Positions 12,253-25,620 are shown, counted from the first letter of the stretch. The stretch: DNA of 64,000 nt from Alitta virens (GCA_932294295.1 OW028582.1:3839515-3903514); one strand, 5' to 3'. Made by a program: numbers and translations. The notes: generated from the sequence alone by a model not told the origin.

Positions 12253-12450
12253 GGGAAGTGCAGCCCTATATATAAGGCAAATCATTGCCGCTATCGAGGG
12301 TTGATTTATGAGGTGAGAGAGAGTAGGAGTCCACCTCTGTTATACATTTATCCATGGGTGGGATCTTTTACTTGCCTCAGCATAGACACTGAGTACAAGG
12401 GAACGCCAATTTAATGTCTCATCCGAATGACATCCAGCTGGGGTGATGCT
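12060..12450 (-). mobile_element. SINE copy with long (GATA)n tail
   Basis: A GATA microsatellite (about 12080-12252, including a duplicated 70-base unit) passes directly into GGGAAGTGCAGCCCT and the reverse-complemented SINE body. This shows that the microsatellite is the SINE tail. Confidence 0.75.
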
Positions 12451-13017
12451 CATGAAAAGAGCACAAAAGCACAATGCGTGCAGATAACGTTGAATGGAGA
12501 TTGCTGAGGGTTTGTTGCATGGCACCTTATGATTCATTTTACTTCAAACATTTTTAGTGCATTTCAATTAGAAAAAAATAAAATACAAATCTAGCCAAAA
12601 CAAACACAACTTGGCAATCATAACATCTTTATCTTAAAACCTTATCAGCTAATCTAATCAATTTTTTGAAATTGCGAAATTGGACCTAAAATAATCACAT
12701 ATATCAATATGCTGCAGTTGTTTCATCATCAGTCATGTTCCAGCCCAAATAAATATTTGTGGGACAAGGTGATTATTACAAATTATGGTCAGGTTCTTGT
12801 GAGAGCTATCAGTAAAAGTCTGGCACATATTAAGTACTGGTTTTCATTTTAATAATTTACCGGGTCATGGTGGGATGGTAGTACACTAGTGTTCGATATA
12901 ATTATTCCAAAGCCCACAAACCTCTATGTTGGACAGACAACACAAGAAGTGCCCTGAGATACTAAGGCCTATACTGAAATACCAATAAGCCTAAAGTTTT
13001 CACAATACTGTGCTTTT

Positions 13018-13890
13018 TCAGACCTCACTATTAAGACCACCTCACTATTAAGACCACCTCACTATTACGAACACCTTACTATAAAGACCACTTCACAAAA
13101 AAGACCACCTCTCCATTAAGACAACTTAAATTTGCACAAACTGAGGAGGTCTTAATGGCTAGACATTTATATGTCAGAGAGTTCTTTTACGATGTAAAAT
13201 TTGTCATAAATGTCTAGGAACTCGGTATACAGAACAGTAGCATATTGAAGATAGTCTATTCATTGGATAGCCAAACATTGGTTGTTACTGCATAGAAATG
13301 TTTTCAGTTCCAACATGGCAACATGTGCCACGTGGCACATTTGGCCATGTAGGTTTCTCACAGGTCATGACCTCACTACACCCCTTTCACCAGTAAGGCT
13401 ACTTTGACCTAGAGCTATGACCTTAATTAAGGCGGTTTAAGTATTGACTAAATCAGATGCGTTAAATGACACTCCACTTTTGTCAAAATTTATTGCTCAT
13501 ATTTCATAAATTGCTGTGAAATTACAGTGACACCTCGCCATTAAGACCATCTTGGGGGCAACTTTTTACTGGAATTTAAGTCTTAATGGCAATTGGCGAA
13601 GTGGCTTAATAACAAAAATAGCCAAGAATATAATTAAGGCCAAAAAATTGGGATCTTAAACTCCTTATTAATAGTGAGGTGGTCCTAATAGTGAGTTGGT
13701 CTTAATGGTGAGGTGGTCTTAATAGTGAAGTGGTTTTAAATGTGAGGTGGTCTTAATAGAGAGGTGGTCATAATAGTGAGGTGGTCTCAAGATAGTGAAG
13801 TGGTCTTAATAGTGAGGTGGTCTCAATAGCGAGGTAGTCTTAATAGTGAGGAGGTCTTAATAGTGACGTAGTATTTTTTAATAGCAGGGT
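13018..13890. repeat. Inverted arrays of a TAAGACCACCTCACTAT unit around a pogo-like TIR
   Basis: At 13020-13110 units read CTATTAAGACCACCTCA; at 13660-13890 the complementary GAGGTGGTCTTAATAGT repeats about ten times. Between them TA|CAGTGACACCTCGCCATTAAG (13523) looks like the terminus of a Tigger/pogo-type element. Confidence 0.65.
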
Positions 13891-14089
13891 GGTTTTATAG
13901 GAAAGAATAAAACTTATACAAGTATGGTCTGATTTTAAATTCATTATTTAAATTTATTAAGTAAAATAACAAAGTTTTGAGTTTCCTCATTTGGGCAAAG
14001 CATGAAAGTTATTGTGTGTGGTATGAAAAGCATACCACCCATCCCGTATCACCTGCTATTTCAGGTGGTATGACTTGTGTTAGTGCCCC

Positions 14090-14365
14090 AGTTAAGGCCT
14101 TGACTTAAGGGTAGGTGGGATGACAGTATGTCCTTGAAATCCAATATAGGTCACAAATGTATACAGGGTGTTTTTCAATAAGTTGATAATAAAAAGAATA
14201 GGGTGGATGGGCTCTATGTCCTGTATTTCTGCACCTGTTGGGCTAATTATGGATGAAACAGCCATCCAACTTAGGCTCAACCGGGAATCGAACCCGGGAC
14301 CTTCAGTCTCAAGTGGATGCCTATTGTGTTACCAACTGCCTATTACACCTGAATTTTTCATAGAT
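14090..14365 (-). mobile_element. tRNA-derived SINE, third type
   Basis: The minus strand carries TTGGTAACACAATAGGC (A-box-like) and CCCGGGTTCGATTCCCGG (B-box with a perfect stem). A body without resemblance to the main SINE family follows. Confidence 0.55.
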
Positions 14366-14440
14366 ATCCTAAAAAAAATCTCCAAAGAATCCAAGTTCGT
14401 TCTGAAGAAGAAGAAAAAAAGTCAAGAACAAAAAAATTAA

Positions 14441-15179
14441 GAGTAAATATAATTTTGGAAAATAAATTCAATTTACTATGGTTCCTATTTGACTCGGTGT
14501 ATTTCAGAACAAGAAATTGAGTGTAAAAAAGAAAAAGAAAAAAAAAAGGATAGATAGGAGATATTAAGCAATACTTGTGTAAACAGACTGATGACCCACA
14601 TTGATATCTTGGAAGTGGTGGTCAGATTCAACCTTGAAACAGTGGTCATATATTGCATCACAGGTGCATATATATATATATACCAGGCACGTGGAATATA
14701 TATATATGAAAATGTAAACAGTTTTTGTCACAATTGTCACATTGTGTAATGACGTTGCATATTGCCAAATAAGAGTATATTTTTGTTGTTAATAACTTTT
14801 AAATGCATTACTATAATGAAATAAATTACATACAAAATCCCAAAAATATAAATTTACAGAAAATTATTGCCAATGGAATTTGTATATAAAATATCATGTT
14901 AAGAAAATAATTATACAAGAGAAAAACAAAGACTGCTAAATTGCTATATAATTAATTCCATGCATATTTCAATATTTTCTAAATAATATTCATTATATAT
15001 ATGGAAGTACAAATGAGAAAGTCACGAGTTATACATAAATACGATCAGTTATATAATTTACATATTACGAAACCTGTTTACACATTGTTTTTATGCCACG
15101 TGAGAGGATATTGGAACTTTTTCCAAATATGGCACAGGGGGTGAGTTACGCATGACTGAGCAGGCACGTTGTTCTTGGA
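14441..15179. other. AT-rich upstream flank of the cytochrome b5 gene
   Basis: No coding sequence. It holds short AT runs and a second CACGTG E-box near 15096, about 180 bases above the probable start site. Confidence 0.4.
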
Positions 15180-15290
15180 TGGACATCCCTGATTGGCTAA
15201 TCTATATTTAGACCCACGTGGTCTGTTATCACTATGGTACTGGCCTTATAAAACCAGGGTTCCTCATGCCTTGTGACACTGACTGCAAAT
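15180..15290 (+). promoter_or_regulatory. Putative core promoter of the cytochrome b5 gene
   Basis: About 100 bases before the start codon lie an inverted CCAAT box (ATTGG, 15192-15196), a CACGTG E-box (15215-15220) and a TATA-like TTATAAAA (15246-15253). A start site near 15275-15285 would leave a 5' UTR of about 75 bases. The element order and spacing fit an RNA polymerase II promoter. This is inferred from motifs only. Confidence 0.5.
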
Positions 15291-15356
15291 CCACTGATCT
15301 GATCACCTGGAAGTTCATAGTTCAAAGAATTAACTGACAAATAGAAATCGGTTACC

Positions 15357-18300
15357 ATGGCAACCAGTGCATCTCTCATAATGGATCTCTCATCCTTTTT
15401 GAAGGTATTGTGTTTTGATAATTTATCTTTTTTCATCAATATTTTATGTCATTTCATTCATTGAAAATCTGCTGCATTAATTTGGATGCTTTCTGATTAA
15501 AATATTATCAAAGTGCTCCAATTTGTAAACACTCATAGATAATATAGATATTATTAAAGATTATTATTATCGCTAATCAAATAACTGTATCTGCAATAAG
15601 ATACATTTCATAATTTGCATTACATGAGGGAGATAACAACATTAATTTCAACAGGAAGCTGTTAAAATGATATTGATCAGTGTCAAGACAATTTTTATAA
15701 ACTACAATTATGTGGAATCACATATATAATGCACAAAGTTCTGTACTAGCTAAATGAGGCTGCTAATGTTTGCACGAAAAAGATACTATGTTCTGCCTAT
15801 TTCTTTTCTTTTTTTTTACATTCTCTTTGTTTTTCCATTTATGCTTTCCAAATACACACCATTCAATTTGTTAGTTTTTTACTTTTCTAAATACTACAAG
15901 TATATTGTTATGTAAGATTCATTCATTCATTCATTCATTCATCAATTCATTTACCCACTCTTTCATTCACCCACTCTTTGATTCATTCATCTACACATTC
16001 CTTCATCCATCCACCCACTCATTCATTCATCCATCCATCCACTCATCCATCCACACACTCATACACTAATCCATTAATTCATCCACTCTTCATTCATTCA
16101 CTACCACTCACATATTCATTCATTCATCCATCCATCCACTCATTAATTCATCCACTCATCCATTCATCCACTTATTCATCCACCCTCATCCACTCATTCA
16201 TTCATTCATTCATTCATTCAGGGGGGGAGCAACACCATCGGCATTTCATAAGGTTAAAGCGGGGTAATATATGTAATTGAGCGGATTATTTTAAATCTGA
16301 CAAAATCATTGTTTAGCTGATTTATGGCTTATGACCGCCATAATATAATCAATATTCATTACTCCATTGTATTTTATTGATCTGTGCAGCCTCATAATGT
16401 ATTATTGCACTGCATTTTCGCAAAGCTAGTGACCACCTGATGCCTGGTTAAATAACTATCTGAAGTAAATAGCAAACATAAAGATGAGATGATAAAGGCT
16501 TGGAGTCCACCCAATTCTACACATTTACTCCACATTAAATTGGTGGATAAAAAAATCCAAAATATTTGCTTTTAGGTACTTTTTTCTTTTTTTCCATCCC
16601 TTTTATCTATTTCTTTTTATTTATACTTTTTTTTTCTCAAGCCTAGTCTGGCAGACTGGGCACATAATGAATGCATCATTGGCATCTAATAATGCATTTA
16701 GCGGACAAAAATAAATAAATAAAGAATTATGGAGACGGTGATTTACCTGTGTCATAGAACACATTTATAATGACATTTAAGGAACGTCATCATATGTATG
16801 GAATATATACGTGGTCAGCTGAGGAAAGTTGCATAATGCTGAGTAATAGTACTTGCATAACCTTTTGGGGCATTTACATAACGGTTTAGGGCATTTACAT
16901 AACTTTTGGGGCATTTACATAACTTTTGGGACATTTGCAGAAGAACTTAAGATGTAGTTAAGGGCAATCTACACTACAAGGGTCTTACGCAACTCTTTAT
17001 TAAGTGCATTGTAAATAAGGCAGTATATATACTGTTGCAGTTTATCATATATATATATATATATATGTGTGCATCAAATAGGGAAAAAATCCCCATATTA
17101 TAATTACACATGTGAGAGTTTAGATTGGCTAATTATTAGCATATAAAATAAACTAGCCTTGTCTTTTTTTTTGGAGACTTTATCTTAAATAACCCAGAGC
17201 CTTAAGCCCAGTTCACACTTTCACGAGTAATAAGAGAGACGATTGATCACGGACGTCAAAGATGGACTAGCTACGTGTGCTCACTCGGGCCTCTTTCAAT
17301 CACGTATTATAAATTATTTCGATCTTGTTCGCGCGGCGTCCGTGAGGCACTCGTAGATCGCTCGGCAAGTAGTCCACGAGTGAAGTGGGAGAGGGGTACG
17401 TGTGACGTGTGGGCAGAGTTGCCGCGAGTGGCCACGGATGGCCACGGATGGCCACAGATGTAGGTAGGCCTACATCACTCGCCAAACACTCACCGAGTGA
17501 ATCTCATGCGATTCCCGTAAAAAAAAAAAACAATTTTACTCGTCTTACACCTGCCAAATTTTAAACATGCTTAAAAATGTTTGCCCTCTCCATGAATATG
17601 ATGTAGAGGGACAAGGACCATTCTACGGAATAGCAGGAGTATCCGTACATAGCGAGTAAATAACGTACGAACAAGGATAAGCAAGAGTAAAAAAATTTCA
17701 TCATCCGCGCTCACTCGCCATCCCCACTCGTGACAGTGTGAATGTTAACTTATATAATAATTTCAATTAGTTCTTATGCAGTTATCCGAGACCTGTAACC
17801 CCCACCCACTAACAATGTCAATTGAGATATATTATCTACACTGAACTACGCATATACCACACAGGTGCACTATTTACCTGCTTCAGTATAGACTCTATAC
17901 AATAAGGGTAATTTTTTTTTAAAAGACAGGCAATTCTGATGCTTGTCTCAATATACATAATGTCAGTCTAGAAATAGCAAATCTTTCATGTGTGATCAGT
18001 GTACACACGTGCATGCATGAAAAATTAAGATAACAATGAAGTAGGACATATGACGTCACACATTTCCTTCTTTAACAACAGGAAACCACTGACATATATG
18101 TACATAATATGCTGTTCAATGTCTCATGCTATTGGTCTTAAGCTTGGCCAATATTTGACATTGGTGCCAGAGGCAGACATAATGATGACATGATAAGGCT
18201 CCAAGCCTTATCATGTCATCATTATGTCTACACATTCACCCCATGGGTTGGGTCTTTTGCTATGCCTCCGCATAGACACCAAGTACAAGGCACCGCCAAT

Positions 18301-21300
18301 TTAACGTCTCATGCGATCGATATCCAGCAGGTGAGATGATACTGACCCAATGTCAGCGCTGTTGGACCAACTTTGGGCAGTGCTGGCTCAGTTTCTGTGG
18401 TACAAGTCAGCCCTACATGGTCCTAATTTGACTATTAAAACACAGATAACCCATGTAACATTGGCCCAATCAGGGGCATCGATTCAGGGGGGGGGGGGGG
18501 GATGTGGGGGATATATACACTTTCTGAGAAGGGGGGGATGATCAATCAATCCTTCCCCTCTGAAATTCACAAATTAAAATTACCCTTTTTCACACACTTT
18601 TGTTTTGGAAAATATGTGCTTTGTTAAACAGCTTTACACTTGATATCACATATCAGTACAAGTTTATAAGTGATCCACCATTAATTTACCTCTTGGCCAG
18701 TGTCTGCGCATTAACTGCTACTACTTGTACGAGCGAGGGAAAGTCACAGTGGGACAGACATGGTAGGCTCTTCCCCCCCCCCCCCCCCCAACCGTCAAGA
18801 GAAATCGACGCCCCGGGTCCCAATGTTGGTCCTGCGTAAATCTGCATCAGACTGCCATCAAGTTTACTGTTCATTTTTTTGCATTTATGTAGAATGCCCA
18901 TTGCGCAGACCCTGTGTTGGCCACTGGGGTTCGACGTCATTACCCGGTGTTAGCACCCTTGCCACGAGAAGGCCCGTACAGTACTTTCGAGGGCTGGGAC
19001 CATGAGCGTTCATTCATCAGTTTGATCGTCAAGTTTTAATTTGTACTCATTTTCTTTATTTTACTACGTTTTTTACAGAAAGTGATTCAACCCTCTATGT
19101 TAGTCGATGACAAAGACAAGGTCGATGAGGAGAAGGAGAGGGAGACACCTAGAGGACGATCCGGGCAAACTTACACGATGGCCGAAGTCCACGATCATTG
19201 CAGTCCCGACTCTTGTTGGGTCGTCCTCTGGGACAATGTTTATGACGTCACTAATTTCTTAAGAGAGGTAGGTGAAGTATTTGATTAACATTTGATTACC
19301 ATTGCCAGTTGAATCTCAAATTCTGACTGACTCTGCCAAATTTTGCTGCTAACTCCACTAAGTCATAAATTCATGACTAACTGCTGCTTGTTGCAAATTA
19401 TGCTGCTTCTGAACCAGAAGCTGACTAAATGCTATACAGTTCTATGAAAGACACGGACGAGTTTTGAAAATGATAACCTGTGGGTGTGAAAATGGTCCTG
19501 ATCTTCTGTTCATCAATATATATATATCTGGAAATGTGAAATTATGACCAGGGAAGGGTAATCTGTCATTGTCTATTTGAAAATTAGTCCTTTTCATCCC
19601 AATCAGTGTATTGGCTGATCCAGAAAATACATTTATTTCAGCCTTTTTTTGTGGCTAATAAGTTGAATTTCCAATCTGACTTGACTTTTGCTGCTTATCA
19701 TAATAAATGTGGTGGTTTGACTTGAACAAAATATCACTAACTTTTGCGGCTAAATGCTGAGCAGTGCTTATGGTCTAATCACCGATGATGAAATCTTTTG
19801 GTGTATGTAGGAATGTATACATCATCAGTATATGCGCGGAACTTTCTAACAAGAAAATTCTCGGTTTAGTGCAGTATAGCGGACCAACATTTATGCCTAT
19901 ATTTGGCATCCATGAAATATGAAAATAATCACTATTTGTAACCAAATTTCGTTCTTGCACACAATAAGAAAACATTTGTCTAGAGTAGTAGGGGTGGGGG
20001 CCGAAGCCCCCAAGAGTAATTACCTCACTGCTGTCGTTTTTTGTGACGTCACTCATTGAATTCAAGCATTTTACATCATAGGCCTGGCAACAAGGCTCGC
20101 TAAATATGTCAATAATTTGGGTCCGCTATACTGCACTCTTTCCAAATTCTCTTTAAAAAAAAAGAGAGCACATGACGGCAATCCAACATAACAAAAATCT
20201 GATGCTTAAAGGAAATTTGGAATGCTCCTACGATATTCTTCAAATTGAGTACTTAATACAACAGCCCACTCTACGAAATGAACAACCATTGTAACCAAAG
20301 TGACATTCTATTTTTAGAACACAATCAATACTTATACAACTGCTGTTTGGCAACAAAACCGTATAATCGTTAAAAAAAAAACCCTCATGTGTTTGGCACT
20401 GTTTGCGAATCGAATAAAACGTCAGCATTGTGTTATGCTGTCACAGTTACTGTATTGAAGTATTTCTTAGCTTTTCTAAAATAATTTATCAATTGGCAGC
20501 CTACCAAGTCTTAAATGGTAGCTCGCAATAAGATCTTGTTGCATGTTGAAATATCATCAAAAATTCTCATGGAATCATCTGATATTATCCCACTACTAAT
20601 TCACATTCTGGTTGAAACATTATTTTATTAATTAATTTTTAATAAATTGTTTATTATTTATTATTATATGGTTTTTGTTTATTATTTATTTTCAGCACCC
20701 TGCGGGTGAAGATATAATTCTAGAGAATGCAGGCAGAGATGCGACAGTACCATTCAAAGATGTCGGCCACTCCAAGGACGCTCTGTTGATGTTGGACAAA
20801 TACTGCATCGGCATGTTGGTCGAGGTATGGTCCAATCGTTTTCGCTTATTAGGATACCCAATTAGGATACCCATATTACATACCAGTGTTGCAGTTAGGC
20901 CATTTGAGCATGTGTTCACGGCAAGCACAAAATAGCTGCCGGTCTCAAGGACCAGCTGTGTGGGAAAGCTGCCGATCCTTGAGCAAACCTGCCGGTCCGT
21001 ACCCGGTCCCTACCAGGCCATTACATTAGCCTTTCATTCCGACCGGGAAGTCATCAAACCTGGGTCAATCCATATAAATTCACCGAAAGCTCCCCAGGTC
21101 ACCATTTCAAAGAAAGTTGAAAAAATTACCATGAAGGTCTATATAATTAATGGAAAAATCAAAATTTCAGGTCTCTAGTTTCAATGGTTTAGAAGATACA
21201 GCAATTTGAAATTTTATTAATTCTTTGCGGAAAAGCACAACAGCATGAATTTCCCAGTTCAGACGTCCATATCTCTCTTATTTTTCATAATGTAGGCATA

Positions 21301-22453
21301 AAATTTTGTACCTAGAGTAAAGAAGTTGTATTGAAACCTTGTATTCTGTTACATCAGGGCTATTGGTGATATTTTTCAAGCTGTAATGCTCTGAAAAAGG
21401 GCGAAAATGGGAAACGTTGCAAAACGAGACTTTATTTGGAATCTATGCAAAAATAAGAGCTCATATTTATTTTCTTGATTCTTATGGTCCACCTGCACAT
21501 ATATGAATGGCCAAAACCACCTTATTTGCAAAAAGATGGAAGCCAGAGTAGTTTTTAAAATGACAAATAACATACGATTGTGAAAAAAAGCCCTTTATTC
21601 TAATGTAATTTTGACCAACAAGACAGTTCACCATCACTTCTGTATTTTATTCCCAATATCACACACATCTAGTGGTCCTCTGGTTTAAATATTATTGTGG
21701 TGGTCAACTTCTTTACCCAAAATTTCATGCCTACATTATGAAAAGTAAGAGAGATATGGACGTCTGAACTTGGAAATTCATGCCGTTTGGCTTTTCTGCA
21801 AAAAATTTATACAATTTCAAATTGCTGTATCTTCTAAACCATTGACACTGGAGACCTGAAATTTTGGTTTTTTCCATTAATTATATATTTCCTACAACTG
21901 GTATTTTTTGCAGAATTTTTTGAGATGGTGACCTGGGAAGTTTGTCTGAATTTTGGTGAATTTACATGGATTGTGCTTTTTTATTTACCTGTCAGTCCTG
22001 CCTTGAAGCTGCCGGTTAGGACCGACATATTTTGAACACTGGCCATGCCTGAAATTAAGCGAAGACCTTGGCTCTTTTTTTGCTTTTAAACAAGCTGGGC
22101 ATCTTGCATGCCCATTTAAAATCCTAGCTGGAACATTGCACACAAAGTTAAGACGCCAAGCAAAATACAAAATTGTATAGGCATGAAATTACCTGTGATG
22201 TCTCGGTTTTTACGTTCATTACTTATATTTTGTTACTTTAAATCAGCCTAGCGTGACAAAGTTTTGTGAATAAAGTAGAATTGGAACATTCTTCAAAACC
22301 ACATTTAATTTTATACCTTTTTGATTGCCTTTTTATTTACCTACAGGTATAAAGTTTGAACTTAAAAAAAGGTGGTATTCAGAAAGCTATACTTTTTGTT
22401 TCGCTCTTTAATTTCAGAATGAAAGAATATTCAAGGGAAACACGACTCGTTGA
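15357..22453 (+). CDS. CYB5: Cytochrome b5 family protein, 4 coding exons, 133 aa, no membrane anchor seen
   Basis: Coding exons are 15357-15404, 19079-19267, 20696-20824 and 22418-22453; all junctions are phase 0 with AG/GT borders. Cytochrome b5 is a small haem protein that passes single electrons from reductases to desaturases, P450s and other oxidases. The haem domain lies at about residues 35-125: TYTMAEV, CWVVLWDNVYDVTNFL, then HPAGEDIILENAGRDAT and DVGHS. The two axial haem histidines are the H of HPAG, which is the first codon of exon 3, and the H of GHS. The start ATG has a good context (ttaccATGG) and exon 1 gives MATSASLIMDLSSFLK. The protein ends NERIFKGNTTR soon after the haem fold, with no hydrophobic tail, so it would be soluble unless another last exon exists. 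HPAG replaces the usual HPGG. Family assignment is firm; which cytochrome b5 paralogue this is remains open. Confidence 0.92.
15917..16220 (+). repeat. (ATTC)n/(ATCC)n microsatellite in cytochrome b5 intron 1
   Basis: About 300 bases of ATTC and CATC-type tetranucleotides, ending in a G run. An open frame reads IHPSTHS-like repeats and is not a gene. Confidence 0.9.
16855..16940 (+). repeat. Short tandem repeat of a ~22-base unit
   Basis: Four imperfect copies of CATTTACATAACTTTTGGGG follow each other in cytochrome b5 intron 1. Confidence 0.8.
17208..17752. mobile_element. Harbinger/PIF-like MITE in cytochrome b5 intron 1
   Basis: Termini CCAGTTCACACTTTCACGAG and CTCGTGACAGTGTGAATG are imperfect inverted repeats of the CAGTTCACACT type common in PIF/Harbinger elements. 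The interior is rich in CACTCG/CGAGTG motifs. No transposase is seen. Confidence 0.5.
18180..18345 (-). mobile_element. Partial SINE copy in cytochrome b5 intron 1
   Basis: It has the reverse-complemented SINE body (ACCCCATGGGTTGGGTC, AGACACCAAGTACAAGGC). An adjoining short palindrome (AAGCCTTATCATGTCATC in both orientations) is present, and the tRNA head is lost. Confidence 0.65.
19868..20137. mobile_element. 270-bp MITE (AGTGCAGTATAGCGGACC termini), copy 1
   Basis: It begins AGTGCAGTATAGCGGACC and ends GGTCCGCTATACTGCACT-like, in cytochrome b5 intron 2. Internal blocks (ATTTCGTTCTTGCACACAAT, GTGACGTCACTCATTGAATT) are shared with the copies at 31007 and about 23795. Confidence 0.75.
21066..21975. 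repeat. ~900-bp foldback: two ~265-bp inverted arms in cytochrome b5 intron 3
   Basis: The left arm (about 21066-21335) contains GACGTCCATATCTCTCTTA, CATAATGTAGGCATAAAATT and CAATGGTTTAGAAGATACAG. The right arm (about 21705-21970) contains the reverse complements in reverse order. A loop of about 370 bases separates them. A transcript through the intron could form a long hairpin. Confidence 0.8.
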
Positions 22454-23148
22454 TTCGATCATCTCGATTAACATTATGGACTAATCATTTGAAAAAAAAA
22501 GTACTGTGCATACATGAATGCAAAAAACTGTTACTATGGGGATTTTCCATTTAAATCGCCAATATTTATTGCACCTGTGTTTATAGCTCTGTTTACTTTG
22601 GAAAGTGATGACTTGAGACTGGGAAATTGGGAAATTTACTCAACAAAAGTGTACCAAATGTTTCAAATCGTGTGACGAAATGGCGTTCTTCGAATTCGCG
22701 AATCTTGTGTGGACGATATTTTTTTTAATGTTTTTTTTTAATGTTAGCATTGTGTAGATGAATTTCATTGTGCAACATTTTTATCATGTTTATATGTACA
22801 TTTATGTGATCTGGTTAAATTTTATGCAGCTATTTTGAGCTTTAATTTTATGCGTCATGCATTCAACTTTTAACATTTTCGTTTACTTTTATTACGTTAT
22901 TTCTTTAGTAAAGCAATGCACTGTTTTCAGTATGGTTCACGTGTTTGATTTGTGTGAAGGCAATTTAGAATGTACAGAAAGCTTTAATAATGTGACTGGA
23001 GGTTTTGTATGTATTGAATTTAGTATTTACAAAATATGCGATTCTTTAGATTTCTATGATAGCAACAGTTACTGTATGATTGATATTATACACTGTATGA
23101 TTGATGATGTGATATTATACATTGTATGATTGATGATGTGAGGAGAGA

Positions 23149-24094
23149 CAGGGTTAGCAGATTTATATCGGGTCGATTTAAATCAATGATTTAAATCGCG
23201 ATTAAAATCGAGTAATTTTTTTTATAAAAATCATCGATTAAAATCAAAAGGCTCTTTTCACTACTTCTATAATTCTTTGTATGCATGTAAATAACATAAA
23301 ACTTTATTTAGAACCATTTAAAGTTAGAAATTAACAAAACAACAAAACAGACTTATGTTATAATTTTCTATGCCATCAATCAAAAAGCAATTTAAATCGT
23401 CACTGAAGCACTGACAGTCAGGGTTTTGCTTCTTGCTGAGTGAAGGATAAGAATAAACAAACTGATATCAATTAATGCATTTAAAGATTGCCACAACTGT
23501 GTAAATGTATGATTAGAACTATGTTATTGTTATTGTGCAACCTTTTAACTGTGCTGAAGCAAAGTCTTTAGAGTGTGTTATGATTATTATAGTGGTGTCA
23601 TTTTGTCTTAAAATTAGAATTCGATGATCGATTACTAATTTTGTATAGTCAAAAACACATCAGTTGGTTTTCAAAAAATTAAAAGAAAACATATTGCATA
23701 TTCTCACTTTATTAGTTTCATATGATCATAAATAACTTATTATTATAAGAAAAATGACTTGAGATATTATAAATTGTATTTAGGTACAGATCAATGTATG
23801 ACGTCACAAACTAATGTAGTTATGACGGCGGTTTTCATCTTCACGGTAAAGAAATAGTTTATTTTACACCAAATGTTATTTTAATTGTGGTAGAACTTCA
23901 AACTTGTAATATTTGATAAAATTTAATTTTTAATGGACGCCAAATATGGGCATACATCAGTACATTTGGGTCCTCTATACTGCACTAAACCCAAGACATA
24001 TATGTCACAAGTACAAAAGATAACATTTCAGAATATTTTTCCTCAGTTGTTTAAATCATAAAATCCGATTAAAATCTGAAAATCCCCAACCCTG
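23149..24094. mobile_element. hAT-like element with CAGGGTT termini and nested MITE
   Basis: It starts CAGGGTTAGCAGATTT and ends AAATCCCCAACCCTG-like, with ATTTAAATCG/CGATTAAAATC motifs near both ends. A third copy of the AGTGCAGTATAGC MITE (about 23795-23986) sits inside. The flanking 8-mers match only partly. Confidence 0.55.
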
Positions 24095-25620
24095 CAGTGA
24101 GAGAAACTTTTATGTCTGATTTGCTTGTGAAATGTGAATTGTTTGTGGAGAAATAAAAGAAGTAAATGAATTATTCTGGTTTTGATTTATTATAGATCTG
24201 AAGTCCCCAAAAAGTAATTCTATCAACTAAAGGCCTAGAACTATAATTGGCCACAAACGAATTGACTTATTATCTATTAATTTGCAAAATACATTTTGAT
24301 CATGTCTTGTATTGGTTAATTCTATACCAGATTCAGATTTATACTTTGCCGACTATTATTAAAAAAACTAAATAAAATGTTTTTCATTTAACAAACATTG
24401 AGCAGGGTGACCCCTCAAAGGTGATCTCATGTCATTGCTGCCGAGGGGCCACCCACAAACCAACACTAACTGTAATGTCAGCGCCTGGAGTCCATGCTCA
24501 CAATGAAGTATATGGAGTGCTATTGTAAAATTATAGCTTTCTTCAGGTAACTGACAGGTATAATTATTCAAATAAGGCACTACAAGTTATGACAAAACAG
24601 TCTGAAATGTATGAAAGCTCAAAAGGGACATCCATATTATTTTTCCCCGGTTTTTTATTTTGTTCGAAATGTTGTTTTTCGTTCGCGACTTTTTTTTTTA
24701 GATTATTATTTTTTGTTCTTGTTTTTCTTGTAATTTTTTTGTTCTTGTTAATTTTACGTTCGTTCGCGTTTTTTTTACATTGGCTTAAATAATTAACAAT
24801 CTTTTTTTTTTTTAATGTAAATTTTAAAAAACTATATGGAGTGAATAAATGTCCTGAATACAATTGGCATATTATTTAAATTAATAGGGAACCTGTAAAT
24901 ATGTCATTATTATGATTAATTAAAATGTGTGCTATGACCTTTTGGTAATGTTTCCTTGAAAACCAGTTCAGCCGGTGCCAGGCCATTAATGAAAATTTTG
25001 AAATCGCCAAATCAGCATAAGTGCTGTCGACAAAAACAGTGTAGGGGACTGCGGTTCCAGTGCTATTCGGTCTGGTACACAGGGAAAAGTCAATGCCCTC
25101 CCTGATTTCTCTTCTTGCACACAGGAGGCGCCACATGCTTGACACGCCCTCTAGCGTTAATTGTAGAAAACGAGCGATAATTTGGGGACTCCTGCGAATC
25201 TTTAAAATGAGTTTGTTCTAAGTGTTTTTAGGTCTCTACAAACTCAACTAGAGATGTATTTGTCGTGAATTGTGTAGAAGTAAGTATGATATCTATGTAT
25301 CAACTGAGATGTTAAAATTTTGCCTCGAATAGTTTGTTAAGAAGTTACGAAAACTTTCACCCTGAAGACGGTGAAGTTTTAGAAAGTTTTTCTAAACTTA
25401 CTCTGTTCTGTCATTCTAGTCTAGTAGTCAATGTATACAGTGTCATATGTTATGTACACCTCATAGTGAAAAACTTCGAATTTGTCTGTCTATGCATAGA
25501 GTTAAAGCTAGTGTACATTCTTTTGAGTTTTTTACAGAACCAATCACTTTTTTTTCTGACCTGTGTGCTATGACCTTAAGTAAAAAACATTTTAATTTTT
25601 TTTTCAGCATTGGAGTCAAT
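24095..25620. other. Interval between cytochrome b5 and TWSG1
   Basis: It contains an AATAAA near 24152 that could end the cytochrome b5 transcript, a T-rich stretch at 24640-24815, and presumably the undetected TWSG1 promoter and 5' exon. I see no coding exon. Confidence 0.4.

Noticed and set aside
15978..16280. IHPSTHS-repeat open frame
   Set aside because: Product of the ATTC/ATCC microsatellite in a cytochrome b5 intron.
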